From: Candidatus Microgenomates bacterium
GTDB taxonomy: Bacteria; Patescibacteria; JACPGU01
NCBI GenBank assembly: GCA_016188915.1
Contig: JACPGU010000003.1
Location: 83,227-147,226, forward strand
DNA: 64,000 nt
Direction: 5' to 3'
The translations under genes were made by a program, and so were the position numbers. Below the pieces are notes generated by a model. That model was not told the origin of the DNA and ran no database searches. It was given only the letters and a program-made list of their open reading frames with translations. Positions 1-8,209 of the stretch are shown piece after piece. Numbering within the stretch: position 1 is the first letter of the stretch; every line of letters starts with the position of its first letter.

Positions 1-3000
1 CTGCACATGATAAACGCCGGTTGGCAGATTGGCTATGGTATAAAAACCAGCATCATCGGTGGTAGCGGTGAGGGTGGCAGTTTTGAGCGTCTTGACAGTA
101 GCTCCTTTTAGCGGTTTTTTGCTTTCTCCGTCTATCACGAACCCGGAAATAGAATTTTTGCTAGCGATAATATAGTCGGCTGTTTGCACGGGAGATACCT
201 CTTGAGTTGTTCTGTCTATGGTCAGATATTTAATGGCCATGGTCTTGTTGACCGCGATTGGTTTGGCTGGATCGTATTTTGCGGATTGTTTCGTCGGTGT
301 ACCACCATTAGTAGTGTAGTAGATATCTATTGCTGTGCCAGCTGAATTTTTGAAAGTGGCCGTCACTGGTTGCGGATAGGTACCGGGGGAGTGGTTCAAG
401 GTGAGTTGGCTAGGAGAGAAAACTTTTATTTTCAGAATCTCCACATTGTCAATTTTGTCAGAAGAGACCGCATAGCCTTCTCCTAGCATATCCTGCATTT
501 TTCTGGCAAAGGGGGCTTTGTCGGCGTTATTAGCCCAGCGAGGTTGAAAAATAATCTCGGCATTATCTTTGGTAATGCCTTTCCATTTTTCCATACCAGC
601 GAGAGTTTTATCTGCTTCATCCAGTCGCAGAAGTTCCCCATATTTTTTGATTTGTTCTATTTTGCCACTTTCTTCGAGGGCTTTTTTCAGGCCATCGACA
701 CTTTCTATCGGTTGATTGCCATAATATATTTCGTGCAAACGATATTCATTTTTGCCACCATTTTTGATGGTCTGTAGAATATCAATAGAGCCCTTTTTTG
801 GCTGTCCGGTCTTTTTCCAAATGTAGCTAAAAGGTTGTTCCAATTCTTTGGTTCCGGCCGTTAAAGCATCAAAACGTTTTAACTGAAAAAGGTAAGAAGC
901 TTTGTTGGCTACGTCTTTCGCAATATTGTCTATTACAGAGCTGATACCGGGAATATCTTTGTTTTTGGCTATGATGCTAGCAAAATCTTCTAGCTCTTTG
1001 CCTTTATAGATCTCTTTTCTGACAATAGTATCTATGCTCTCTGCTGTCGCTTTGTTTATTTTTTGGAAATGCAGAAGAGCTTCATCTAGATGGTCTAACG
1101 CTTCTTTTTTTATCTCTACTAATGTTTTTATGGTGCCAGACAGCTCTTTATCTACTTCGTCAATGTGTGGCAAGATATCATTAGCCCATTTTTCGCCCTC
1201 TTTGACCATTCTGGAAAATGTAGTCAGCTTTATGCTCTTTGGCAAAATCTTAATGCCTTCTTTTATCACAGGGCGAAGACTGGCTTTTCCTACAATTCCT
1301 CCGATCAAAGGTAGCCCCAAAGAGATGATAATCTCGGCCGCTTTTTCTTCGTCGCTGGCCTTGCTTGACGACAAGAGGGTGACGTCTAGCCCCCAGTAGT
1401 CAAACGTAGGCAAAATCTCTTTGGCGGCGTAGTTGTCCATACCTATCACCTCAAAGGTGACTCTGCTATTGATTTTTGTTGACAAGGGATCATTTTTTGA
1501 CATTACTGAAAAAGTTACCTCTTTTTTGGATGAGGCATCAGGGGGAACTTTGTAAAACATATCTATTTCTCTGACCTCTCCTTTTTCCAGTTCAAATTCT
1601 AATTGTCCTTGTTTGTAATCGCCGTCCCAGAATGAGCACTCGCTTATACCAAGATACCTAAATGGACTTTTACAGACTGCTTCAGGAAAACCGAAATAGA
1701 TAGACGAATCGCCATTTGAACTGATAATCGCCGTATCCTTGGAGTCTCCGGCATTTATCACCTGTATTCTGACAGCTCCGTTTTTGCCATGACGATAGGG
1801 GATGTAGCCTATTTCATGGATATTTTGAGGGAAGGTTTGGTCTATCGGCAGATTGTCGGCAGTGGCATAGACGGGGTGGCCATCGATGGACTTATTTGTA
1901 AGTAAATCTTTGATATCTAATATATCAAAGAAATAATTTATGACTTTTTGCTTAACAACGATAGTGGCCGATTTGCTACTTGCCAATCCCGCGGTGTCTT
2001 TAACGGTAAGAGTAATAGTGTGAGAGCCTGCCGATAATTTGTCGATGCTCAAAAACCCACCCGAGCCAATCCGATTGCCATTATCTTGCCAGTAGTAGTC
2101 AATAATGGGGCCTTCTGCGTCGTGGCTAGTGGTAGCATTCAGGAGGATTGGAGTATTTTCATCTGGGCTTGATGGAGAAAAAGTAAAATCGGCGATAGGT
2201 GGTTGATTGATCGGCACCGGGTCAATAGATGGGTCTAAGCAGAAATTTAGCGTGATGGAATTGGAACGAGAGGTGACAAGGTTTTGGTTCCAATCTTCCC
2301 ATTCTGTCCCCGACCAGGGTTGCATTTCGGCATAGATAGGGATGTTGTAGCAAGAGCCTGCTTTGTATTTGGTTTTATCTTCAATATTGAATCCAAAATT
2401 GGCTAACGCATAAGTATTCCCTTTGTCTGCAGAACCAAAAGGTTTGAGATAGAATTGATCGCCGGCATAATATTTTATCGTGACAGAATTTTCTTGTTTT
2501 TTCTCTACTGTTATATTAAGGCCGATACTCCCTCGACTAGTAACCGTAACTTCTTTGAGAGTGCTTTTATCTCCTGTGGCGTAGCCGAAGTAAATATTTG
2601 TCAAAGAATTGGCACCACCTGTTATCGGTTGTGGGGTAACGGTCGTATCGGGTGGAGGCGGAGGATTGTCGTATGTTTCTATGGTCACTTGGTCTGAAGA
2701 TGTCCTCCCCAGTGTGTCTTTGACAGTAAGAGTTACGATATGTGTGCCAACGGTAGCAAAAAAGTATAATTTGTAATTACCAGAAGTAAGCGATACGCCA
2801 TTTTCCGTCCAAGTATATTCTGTTATTGGATAACGAGAGTCGTATTGGCTTTTGGTTCCATCAAATATCGCAGAAATAGTCTTAGCTATTTTTTGATCCG
2901 ACCCAGCATTAGCTAGTAATGAGATTGGTGGAGGAGGGGTTGTGTCTTCTACTTTTATATTAATGAGTTTTACATTCCATCCTTGCTGATCGGTACTGAC

Positions 3001-3612
3001 AGTAGAGCCAGTAGCCGGATATCTTTTGTATGTATCTGGGTTATAATTACTACGTGGCCACTTATCTTTCGCATGCATAGCTACTCTGTATTTAATAATT
3101 TGGTTGCCTGTTTGGGTTGCCCTAAATGTTAAGCTATATGAACGAGAGTAGCTCGTTAATGGATCGCCGCTTCCTTCATAAGAATATAATTTTTCGGTAG
3201 ATAGTAGGTTTTGCTCATCAGAGCCACTGTGATATAAAAGACTTGACTCTTTGTAATAAAACCATTGTCCCCCGTCACTATTTTTGTAACTGCTCTCTAC
3301 GGCCAATCCTGCCGTGTAGCTAACATCAAGGAAATAAGGAGAGGCAGAACCCCCTGTATTCGAGACAGTAAAAGAGATAATTTTGGCTTTACCCTTTTCG
3401 ATAGTAAAGACGGAGTCGGTATTGACTGTCACCATTGGTATCGGCTCCTCGTACGCTTTTGCTGGCAGTATCGGTGGGAAAAGAGAAGATACCATCATTC
3501 CCGTAAGCAAAAAAATACCCGCCTTTTTAACCATTGGCGGGTGAAACTTTCTTTTGACACAGGAGAGAGAGCCTCCTAGAATTCCCCAGATTGGATGTTT
3601 TTTTCCTGACAT
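1..3612 (-). CDS. Large secreted PKD-domain surface protein (3' end outside window)
   Basis: An uninterrupted frame of 1204 codons runs off the left edge, so the C-terminus is missing. The ATG follows a good AAGGAG ribosome site six bases upstream. Residues about 27-52 form a basic-hydrophobic signal segment ending in AKA. Two PKD-like beta domains are visible (about 228-311 and 466-555), each ending in a THxVTLTVKD-type strand. A long helical, charged region follows (about 740-1050). Then comes a chitobiase C-terminal-like FN3 domain (about 1065-1138, with YYTTNGGTPT) and the start of a carboxypeptidase-regulatory-like domain (ISGFVIDGESKKPLKGATV). It is probably a cell-surface adhesin or structural protein. 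The middle helical region has no fold I can name and could be a cargo domain. It is probably cotranscribed with the small zinc protein 25 bases upstream. Confidence 0.85.
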   Translation of the reverse strand, partial: MSGKKHPIWGILGGSLSCVKRKFHPPMVKKAGIFLLTGMMVSSLFPPILPAKAYEEPIPMVTVNTDSVFTIEKGKAKIISFTVSNTGGSASPYFLDVSYTAGLAVESSYKNSDGGQWFYYKESSLLYHSGSDEQNLLSTEKLYSYEGSGDPLTSYSRSYSLTFRATQTGNQIIKYRVAMHAKDKWPRSNYNPDTYKRYPATGSTVSTDQQGWNVKLINIKVEDTTPPPPISLLANAGSDQKIAKTISAIFDGTKSQYDSRYPITEYTWTENGVSLTSGNYKLYFFATVGTHIVTLTVKDTLGRTSSDQVTIETYDNPPPPPDTTVTPQPITGGANSLTNIYFGYATGDKSTLKEVTVTSRGSIGLNITVEKKQENSVTIKYYAGDQFYLKPFGSADKGNTYALANFGFNIEDKTKYKAGSCYNIPIYAEMQPWSGTEWEDWNQNLVTSRSNSITLNFCLDPSIDPVPINQPPIADFTFSPSSPDENTPILLNATTSHDAEGPIIDYYWQDNGNRIGSGGFLSIDKLSAGSHTITLTVKDTAGLASSKSATIVVKQKVINYFFDILDIKDLLTNKSIDGHPVYATADNLPIDQTFPQNIHEIGYIPYRHGKNGAVRIQVINAGDSKDTAIISSNGDSSIYFGFPEAVCKSPFRYLGISECSFWDGDYKQGQLEFELEKGEVREIDMFYKVPPDASSKKEVTFSVMSKNDPLSTKINSRVTFEVIGMDNYAAKEILPTFDYWGLDVTLLSSSKASDEEKAAEIIISLGLPLIGGIVGKASLRPVIKEGIKILPKSIKLTTFSRMVKEGEKWANDILPHIDEVDKELSGTIKTLVEIKKEALDHLDEALLHFQKINKATAESIDTIVRKEIYKGKELEDFASIIAKNKDIPGISSVIDNIAKDVANKASYLFQLKRFDALTAGTKELEQPFSYIWKKTGQPKKGSIDILQTIKNGGKNEYRLHEIYYGNQPIESVDGLKKALEESGKIEQIKKYGELLRLDEADKTLAGMEKWKGITKDNAEIIFQPRWANNADKAPFARKMQDMLGEGYAVSSDKIDNVEILKIKVFSPSQLTLNHSPGTYPQPVTATFKNSAGTAIDIYYTTNGGTPTKQSAKYDPAKPIAVNKTMAIKYLTIDRTTQEVSPVQTADYIIASKNSISGFVIDGESKKPLKGATVKTLKTATLTATTDDAGFYTIANLPTGVYHVQ

Positions 3613-3637
3613 AAGATCTCCTTTCTTTCGGTTAGTT

Positions 3638-3898
3638 TTATTCTAATTTTTCTCCGAAAATTTTGCCGCATTCCAGATGAAAACTCCACAAGTGTTTCTG
3701 GCAATGAGGGCAGGAGCGTTCCAGAATACGGGCTTTTTTCTGGTGGCAGGCAGGACAGCTCTCTCCTTCTTTCAAATCGGTAGCCGTCGCTGTGACGCAA
3801 TGGGCGACTTTGTGATAATGGTTTTTACAAGCGGGGCAAGTAATAATATTGGTCGGTTGAGTCGGTTGTTTGCAAGTAGCGCAAAGAGTGTCGCTCAT
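3638..3898 (-). CDS. Small cysteine-rich zinc-binding protein
   Basis: An 86-residue protein with CATC, CPAC, CPAC and CPHC knuckles plus HYHKVAHC and HLEC, a double zinc-ribbon or RING-like layout. The spacing suggests two zinc sites. I chose the internal ATG because an upstream in-frame extension would run back into the terminator and 3' end of the kinase-like gene and encodes a low-complexity hydrophobic stretch. A possible promoter on this strand (TTGTTT, 16 bases, TATACT) lies just upstream of the chosen start. In some bacteria such proteins help process surface or phage-like proteins, but no function can be claimed here. The next gene is the large PKD surface protein, 25 bases downstream. 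Confidence 0.6.
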   Translation of the reverse strand: MSDTLCATCKQPTQPTNIITCPACKNHYHKVAHCVTATATDLKEGESCPACHQKKARILERSCPHCQKHLWSFHLECGKIFGEKLE

Positions 3899-3965
3899 AA
3901 CGCTGATATTATTTTTTCTTCCAGTATAATGAAGCTCAAAAAGAAAACAAAGGAAAAAATAGAGA

Positions 3966-4000
3966 AAAAAAATCGTCCTCTTGTTGAGGGCGATTTTTTT
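3966..4000 (-). terminator. Rho-independent terminator of the GHMP-kinase-like gene
   Basis: Fifteen-base arms with one G-U-type mismatch (AAAAAAATCGCCCTC against its partner) around a five-base loop, with T runs on both sides. It overlaps the stop codon of the upstream gene on the minus strand and could act in both directions. Confidence 0.75.
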
Positions 4001-5846
4001 AGAATTTTTCTTCAGCAATGTATATTCCCAGTCCAGGCTCCAATTTGACCGAAAAATCAACCGCGCTACCGCTCATAGAAAGCTTCAGTTTTTTGCCTAA
4101 ATGTTTCTCTAATGTTTTATTGAGCGGACTAATGATTTTGCTTTGGAATTCGCTTCTGTCTGATGCGTAGGAAGAAGGAGGGAATTTTTTGTGAGAAACC
4201 CACTTTTTTATTTCACTAATCAAGATGGTCAAAATAGCAATAGTTTCTCGCGAGGTGTAGATTTCTTTGGAGGTGATTTTTTTACCGCGAATGAAGATAT
4301 CATTTTCACTGGCGTCCAATACAATATCGGCGGTGGCGCGAGTGGTCTCGTATTCTTCTTTGGTTTGTGTCTGGATTTGTGTTGATCCATCGGTGGACAA
4401 ATGAGTTATTTTGACCGCTCCGGCAGAAATATAATCAGAATAAATTTTGTGATCAAGACATTGTTCAATAGTTACGCCTTCTTTGCCTATGCCGTCCAGC
4501 CAAGATAGGTATTGGATGCTCAAAGTTTTTTCTTTGGTATTTTTGCGCAATTTTTCGATAATGCTGTCTATGTTATCTCTCAGCCCACGGTAGGGGGCGA
4601 CGAAAAGAACAGGCCCCTTTTTGCCCGGACCGCTCATCTTGCATCCTACCGGCTCGTCTAATTTATTAGCCTCATGGAGCATAATATTGCAAATATAATT
4701 GAGTTTTTCTGATGAAACATTGAACAGGGCCAGAGCGTTTTGGCTGGCGTTGATGGCTTCCGCTAATTCTTTGAAATTAGGGTCTGAGGCTCCCAAGTTC
4801 AAAAGATTGTAGAGACAGACAAAAACTTCTACGGCGGTGGCGTTGACGGCGCGGACGTAGTTCCTGAAAACGGCGTCTTTGACATCCAGGCTCCTGGCCA
4901 ATAGTCCTGACGGAAAAGCATTGGCTATTTTTCCTATTTTTTTTCTAGCCGAAGAGTAGGTTTTTTCTAGTTCGTTTTCAAAATCAGCGATGGAGCGAAT
5001 GACATTAGCTGCCGGCATATAGTCTCCGGAATAAATGATGCCAAAATCAATAGGCCAATCTCCGGAGATACCACCTAGCTCGTCAAGTGACAGGCCACGA
5101 TAGGCGAATTGATCATAGAGATCTAGCGATTTGCTATAGGCGGGCAATCTTGCTCCGTGAGTCGGCGTTTCGCGACCTTCTCTTTTTTCGGTGAAAAATA
5201 TGATAGGATAGGCGCTTTTGACACAAGAGGCGAAGACAGAGCTTCCCGCCGAAGCTCCACCGTGAAAAATAGCCTCAAATTTGCAAGCAAAGCGAAAAAT
5301 AGTATTAAAATCTGTATCGTGAGGCAATTCGGAGACAGGGCGTTGATTGATTTCTTCAACTACGGAAGGCTCTATTTGTTTGGCAAAAAGCAAAATACTG
5401 GTTGCCAGCGTTACGGCAAAAGTGGCGGAAGTATTGTAGCCGTTGGCGACAGGAGCTTCTATGATATAAAAATATGAAAGCCCCTGATATCTATCTCCCA
5501 GGACATCTTCCAGATATTTTTTGGTGAGCGCGGAGAGTTTCTCATGGGCTTCGGCGTATAGTATTTTTGAAAGGACTATTTTGTCAAAACATTGCTTAGC
5601 GGGGTTGAAGACATAACCTCCGCCATCAGAAACGGAGCCATCATCGGTTGGTTTGAGGCCAATATACACTTTTAAGGGCACTTTTTGAAAGATGCCCAGT
5701 CCACCATATAGAATAGCGTATTCTCCCGCAATCCAAAAAGCGCCCGACGCGGAAGTGGCGATCGAGCACTTGGAAAAAAACTCCTGATATATTTCAGGAA
5801 ACGATTCCTGTAAGCTTTCGCTGTTCATGGGAATACGACTTTCCAT
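3999..5846 (-). CDS. GHMP-family small-molecule kinase with a C-terminal extension
   Basis: The three GHMP motifs are present. Motif 1 is SASGAFWIAGEYAILYGG at 32-49. A motif-2 variant NGYNTSATFAV replaces the usual GLGSSA. Motif 3 is KMSGPGKKGPVLFV near 403. The family phosphorylates sugars or mevalonate-type substrates using ATP. At 615 residues it is much longer than the usual 300-450. About 190 residues after motif 3 are not recognised and may be a regulatory or second enzymatic domain. The start is uncertain: the first ATG sits six bases after a -10 box (possibly leaderless), and a second in-frame Met is at residue 7. The gene stands alone, ending at a strong terminator. A sugar kinase feeding the nucleotide-sugar pool is plausible but only inferred. 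Confidence 0.7.
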   Translation of the reverse strand: MESRIPMNSESLQESFPEIYQEFFSKCSIATSASGAFWIAGEYAILYGGLGIFQKVPLKVYIGLKPTDDGSVSDGGGYVFNPAKQCFDKIVLSKILYAEAHEKLSALTKKYLEDVLGDRYQGLSYFYIIEAPVANGYNTSATFAVTLATSILLFAKQIEPSVVEEINQRPVSELPHDTDFNTIFRFACKFEAIFHGGASAGSSVFASCVKSAYPIIFFTEKREGRETPTHGARLPAYSKSLDLYDQFAYRGLSLDELGGISGDWPIDFGIIYSGDYMPAANVIRSIADFENELEKTYSSARKKIGKIANAFPSGLLARSLDVKDAVFRNYVRAVNATAVEVFVCLYNLLNLGASDPNFKELAEAINASQNALALFNVSSEKLNYICNIMLHEANKLDEPVGCKMSGPGKKGPVLFVAPYRGLRDNIDSIIEKLRKNTKEKTLSIQYLSWLDGIGKEGVTIEQCLDHKIYSDYISAGAVKITHLSTDGSTQIQTQTKEEYETTRATADIVLDASENDIFIRGKKITSKEIYTSRETIAILTILISEIKKWVSHKKFPPSSYASDRSEFQSKIISPLNKTLEKHLGKKLKLSMSGSAVDFSVKLEPGLGIYIAEEKF

Positions 5847-5852
5847 ATTACG

Positions 5853-5881
5853 AGCATAGCATAACTAAAAGTGAATGTAAA
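5853..5881 (-). promoter_or_regulatory. Sigma-70-type promoter for the GHMP-kinase-like gene
   Basis: TTTACA, 17-base spacer, TATGCT on the minus strand. The -10 box ends six bases before the ATG, so the transcript would start at or next to the start codon. Confidence 0.55.
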
Positions 5882-5920
5882 GGGTTCCACTTTTTCTTTT
5901 TCGCTTGATAAAGCTATTTT

Positions 5921-5939
5921 GGCAAAGTCGGACTTTGCC
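5921..5939. repeat. 19-bp perfect palindrome
   Basis: GGCAAAGTC-G-GACTTTGCC, followed at 5946-5957 by a partial second copy of the right arm (AACTTTGCCGAG). It is one of several hairpin-forming intergenic elements in this window. Confidence 0.7.
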
Positions 5940-5974
5940 GAGGGGAACTTTGCCGAGGAGAAGGAAAAACCCTC

Positions 5975-6003
5975 TTGCTTTTTGGTAAAAATTGTGCTAC
6001 ATT
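5975..6003 (+). promoter_or_regulatory. Possible promoter of a short intergenic RNA
   Basis: TTGCTT, 17-base spacer, then TACATT preceded by TGC (extended -10). The only thing downstream before the next gene is a pair of stem-loops, the second resembling a terminator. Confidence 0.4.
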
Positions 6004-6009
6004 GAATAC

Positions 6010-6068
6010 GTTAAATCTGTCTAGGCGACAGCGAAAAACCCTGCCTCTTGTGAGAAGCGGGGTTTTTC
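6010..6068 (+). ncRNA. Candidate small RNA with two stem-loops
   Basis: About 58 bases between a promoter-like sequence and a terminator-like hairpin. Stem 1 is CTGTC/GACAG (6017-6031). Stem 2 (6034-6067) pairs AAAAACCCTGC with GCGGGGTTTTT (one mismatch) and ends in a T run. It lies between two divergent genes, where no neighbouring transcript needs a terminator in this direction. Expression is unproven. It could instead be an intergenic hairpin with no transcript. Confidence 0.35.
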
Positions 6069-6077
6069 ATGTCTTAT

Positions 6078-6112
6078 CGCTAGGACACGACGTTCGACAT
6101 CGTGTCCTAGCG
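6078..6112. repeat. Dispersed palindrome, copy 1
   Basis: A 13-bp perfect stem (CGCTAGGACACGA / TCGTGTCCTAGCG) with a nine-base loop. The stretch from about 6085 to 6110 matches 63607-63632 at 24 of 26 bases, so the hairpin is a repeated element and not merely a local terminator. Confidence 0.75.
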
Positions 6113-6128
6113 AGCTTCATCTTTTATC

Positions 6129-6156
6129 TTGTCAAAAGACAGCGCTTTGCTATGAT
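6129..6156 (+). promoter_or_regulatory. Promoter of the NBR1-Ig secreted protein gene
   Basis: TTGTCA, 16-base spacer, TATGAT with an upstream TGC (extended -10), 27 bases before the ATG. Confidence 0.6.
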
Positions 6157-6183
6157 GGAGATAATACAAATAAAAAAATACTC

Positions 6184-7008
6184 ATGAAAAAGATAGTTCT
6201 TTTCTCTATCGGGATTTTGCTGGCTTCAGCGTCCCTGTTTGTCGTCCCAGCCCAAGCCTATATCTCCGGTTATGCTTACGAATTCGTAGATCAGTCGGTC
6301 TATCCGACCAATCTTAATCCTAACGAAACGACCAATGTTTGGATTGAAATAAAAAATATTGGCACTGCCACTTGGCGCAACAGCGGTGATTATCCGATTC
6401 GCCTGGGCGCCGGCTCGGAATACGGCAACGAGAATCAACAAAGAGATTATTCTTCCGAATTTTATGATTCGGCCACCTGGCTTTCCGCCAATCGTCCGAC
6501 CGCTATTTTACATCCGGAGATTCGTCCAGGTTGGCACACTAGATTTCAATTCAATATCAAAGCGCCTAGTAATAATGGTACCTACAAAGCCTACTTTACT
6601 CCGGTGGTGGACGGCAAGGCTTGGATGAAAGACATCGGTATCTTTTGGCAACTTACGGTGGGTAGCACGGATAATTCTGACACTAATAATACGAATAATC
6701 AGAACACCAATAACACGAATCAGTCGGGGGCAAATATCACGGTCACCTCTCTTACTTTGAGCCCCACCGCTCCCTTGACTATCAGAACTGGCGATACTTA
6801 CAATTACACTTTGACTGCCATTTATTCTGACGGTTCCCAACAGGATGTGACGAGCATTGCGGTTTGGGATGTTTCTTATGACACTGGCACGGGCAATGTC
6901 TATCCGGCGGGTCGTTTCATCGCCGGATCAATGGGTACTTGCTGGGTGACAGCCACATTCGGCGGGAAGAGCATAAAGTCGGCCTTGATTACGATAGCGG
7001 GGTTGTAG
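6184..7008 (+). CDS. Secreted protein with NBR1-type Ig domain and a second Ig-like domain
   Basis: Signal peptide at 1-25 (basic start, hydrophobic core, ending AQA). Residues about 29-158 match an Ig-like domain of the NBR1 central type, with TTNVWIEIKNIGTATW and GWHTRFQFNIKAP. A low-complexity Asn/Thr linker follows (about 161-182). The C-terminal domain (about 184-272) resembles a bacterial Ig-like group 2 fold, with DVTSIAVWDVS and ITIAGL. The first domain is nearly the same as the N-terminal domain of the probable S-layer protein encoded further on, so the two are probably displayed together on the cell surface, perhaps with this domain as a shared docking module. No enzyme motif is visible. 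A mobile-looking cassette begins five bases after the stop. Confidence 0.85.
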   Translation: MKKIVLFSIGILLASASLFVVPAQAYISGYAYEFVDQSVYPTNLNPNETTNVWIEIKNIGTATWRNSGDYPIRLGAGSEYGNENQQRDYSSEFYDSATWLSANRPTAILHPEIRPGWHTRFQFNIKAPSNNGTYKAYFTPVVDGKAWMKDIGIFWQLTVGSTDNSDTNNTNNQNTNNTNQSGANITVTSLTLSPTAPLTIRTGDTYNYTLTAIYSDGSQQDVTSIAVWDVSYDTGTGNVYPAGRFIAGSMGTCWVTATFGGKSIKSALITIAGL

Positions 7009-7013
7009 GACTA

Positions 7014-7055
7014 CTACGAATTACGAATAAATACCGAATTTACAAATTACGAATT
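7014..7055. repeat. Left 42-bp terminal inverted repeat
   Basis: Begins CTACGAATTACGAATAAATA and ends AAATTACGAATT. It is the exact reverse complement of 7477-7518. Confidence 0.9.
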
Positions 7056-7079
7056 CATAAATTGTATACAAACATACAA

Positions 7080-7478
7080 ATGCAGGACAAGGCATTTAGC
7101 GGTGACAAAGTAATTTATCCCGAGCTAAGCTATGAAATAATGGGCTGTATCTTTGATGTCTATAACGAAGTTGGCCATGGTTTTTCTGAAAAACACTACT
7201 ATGGCGCAATCGAAAAAGCCTTTGTCGCAAAGGGGTTTTTATGCAAAAAACAAGTATATGCCAAATTAGTTTATGATAATAATATTGTGGGTAAATTTTT
7301 TTTAGATTTTTTAATAAATGATAAGATCGTGGTTGAATTAAAAATAGGAGAATATTATGGTAGAAAAAATATTGATCAAGTTTATCAATACTTAAGAGTT
7401 AACGATTTGCGATTGGGGATACTTGTGAATTTTACTCGTTCTGGTGTAAGATATAAAAGAATAGTCAATATTGTTTAA
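7080..7478 (+). CDS. GxxExxY family protein (PD-(D/E)XK nuclease-like)
   Basis: 132 residues, the usual length of this family. It carries the signature GFSEKHY (34-40) and a PD-(D/E)XK-type core, D76 then VVELK with E86 and K88. The C-terminal LGILVNFTRSGVRYKRIV is also typical. Family members are small nuclease-fold proteins of unknown function, often present in several copies per genome. I chose the ATG that gives the normal family N-terminus; a longer frame would extend back through the left inverted repeat. No clear ribosome site is visible. The last two bases of the stop codon lie in the right inverted repeat, so gene and repeats form a single tightly packed unit. It may be a mobile or self-spreading nuclease gene. 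Confidence 0.85.
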   Translation: MQDKAFSGDKVIYPELSYEIMGCIFDVYNEVGHGFSEKHYYGAIEKAFVAKGFLCKKQVYAKLVYDNNIVGKFFLDFLINDKIVVELKIGEYYGRKNIDQVYQYLRVNDLRLGILVNFTRSGVRYKRIVNIV

Positions 7479-7518
7479 TTCGTAATTTGTAAATTCGGTA
7501 TTTATTCGTAATTCGTAG
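7477..7518. repeat. Right 42-bp terminal inverted repeat
   Basis: Exact reverse complement of 7014-7055. It begins at the last two bases of the GxxExxY stop codon. Confidence 0.9.
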
Positions 7519-7537
7519 GAATAGATGGGAGGTTATC

Positions 7538-8155
7538 ATGAAACCTAACAAAGGGGACTATATTGACGGTGATGAGAATTGGATTCATACAGAAGTATTA
7601 GGGCATAAAAAAAAGAGATCTGGGCTATTCTCTAATCTGATAGTAGCTATTGTTTTTGTGGCAGTAATAGTTTTGGTGGTTTTGGCTTTCCAGAATCTTT
7701 TTTCCAAAAACGATCTGTCTAATTTGGAAAATCTGGACAAAATAAACAAAGAAAAAACAGAGGATAAGGCGCCGGCCGAAGAGAAAAAAGAAGAACCGCA
7801 AGAATTAAGATACAAAGTAAAAGCAGGCGACACATTGGCCTCTATCGGTGCGGAATTTGCCGTAGAATGGCAAAAAATTGCTGAAAAAAATAGCCTTGCC
7901 GAACCCTACGCTCTAGAGGTGGATCAAGAGCTGATTATCCCGGGTGTTATGGCGCCAAAAGAAGAGGTAAAAACAGAACCAGCACCAGAGGAGGTAACTT
8001 CTCCCGATAATGGCAAAACTTATACTGTCCAGCCAGGCGATACTTTAGCTGGAGTGGGTTTGACGCTTAATCTAGAATGGCAAAAAATCGCTGAGTTAAA
8101 CAGTATCTCCGCTCCTTATGCTTTAGAAGTAGGACAGGTGCTGAAATTGCCATAG
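7538..8155 (+). CDS. Membrane-anchored double-LysM protein
   Basis: A 205-residue protein with a short cytoplasmic start, one membrane segment (about 33-52), a Lys/Glu-rich linker, and two LysM domains (about 91-134 and 161-204). Both carry the core GDTLA and a closing hydrophobic-Pro strand (ELIIP, VLKLP). LysM binds N-acetylglucosamine in peptidoglycan, so the protein probably ties the membrane to the wall. The two LysM units are close copies (EWQKIAEKNSLAEPYALEV against EWQKIAELNSISAPYALEV), implying recent duplication. The GGGAGG ribosome site is well placed. No catalytic domain is attached. Confidence 0.88.
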   Translation: MKPNKGDYIDGDENWIHTEVLGHKKKRSGLFSNLIVAIVFVAVIVLVVLAFQNLFSKNDLSNLENLDKINKEKTEDKAPAEEKKEEPQELRYKVKAGDTLASIGAEFAVEWQKIAEKNSLAEPYALEVDQELIIPGVMAPKEEVKTEPAPEEVTSPDNGKTYTVQPGDTLAGVGLTLNLEWQKIAELNSISAPYALEVGQVLKLP

Positions 8156-8209
8156 AGCTATTATCTTTTTGCTAACTATCCACTTTTAACTATCGATTCT
8201 TGTCTAGAC

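Larger units (their letters stand above)
7014..7518. mobile_element. Inverted-repeat-bounded cassette carrying one PD-(D/E)XK gene
   Basis: A 505-bp unit with identical 42-bp inverted ends enclosing a single GxxExxY gene. It sits between a secreted Ig-protein gene and a LysM gene. The flanks GACTA and GAATA could be a degraded five-base target duplication, but this is weak. No transposase is encoded inside. Confidence 0.6.

Noticed and set aside
1034..1399. Plus-strand open frame of 121 codons
   Set aside because: It lies opposite the continuous 1204-codon minus-strand surface protein frame and shows no domain or ribosome site.
5975..6187. Plus-strand 70-codon frame between divergent genes
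   Set aside because: It is built from the hairpins and promoter of the next gene and reads as random basic sequence.
6939..7079. Longer N-terminus for the GxxExxY protein
   Set aside because: It would overlap the upstream gene and translate the left inverted repeat. The family starts where the chosen ATG is.
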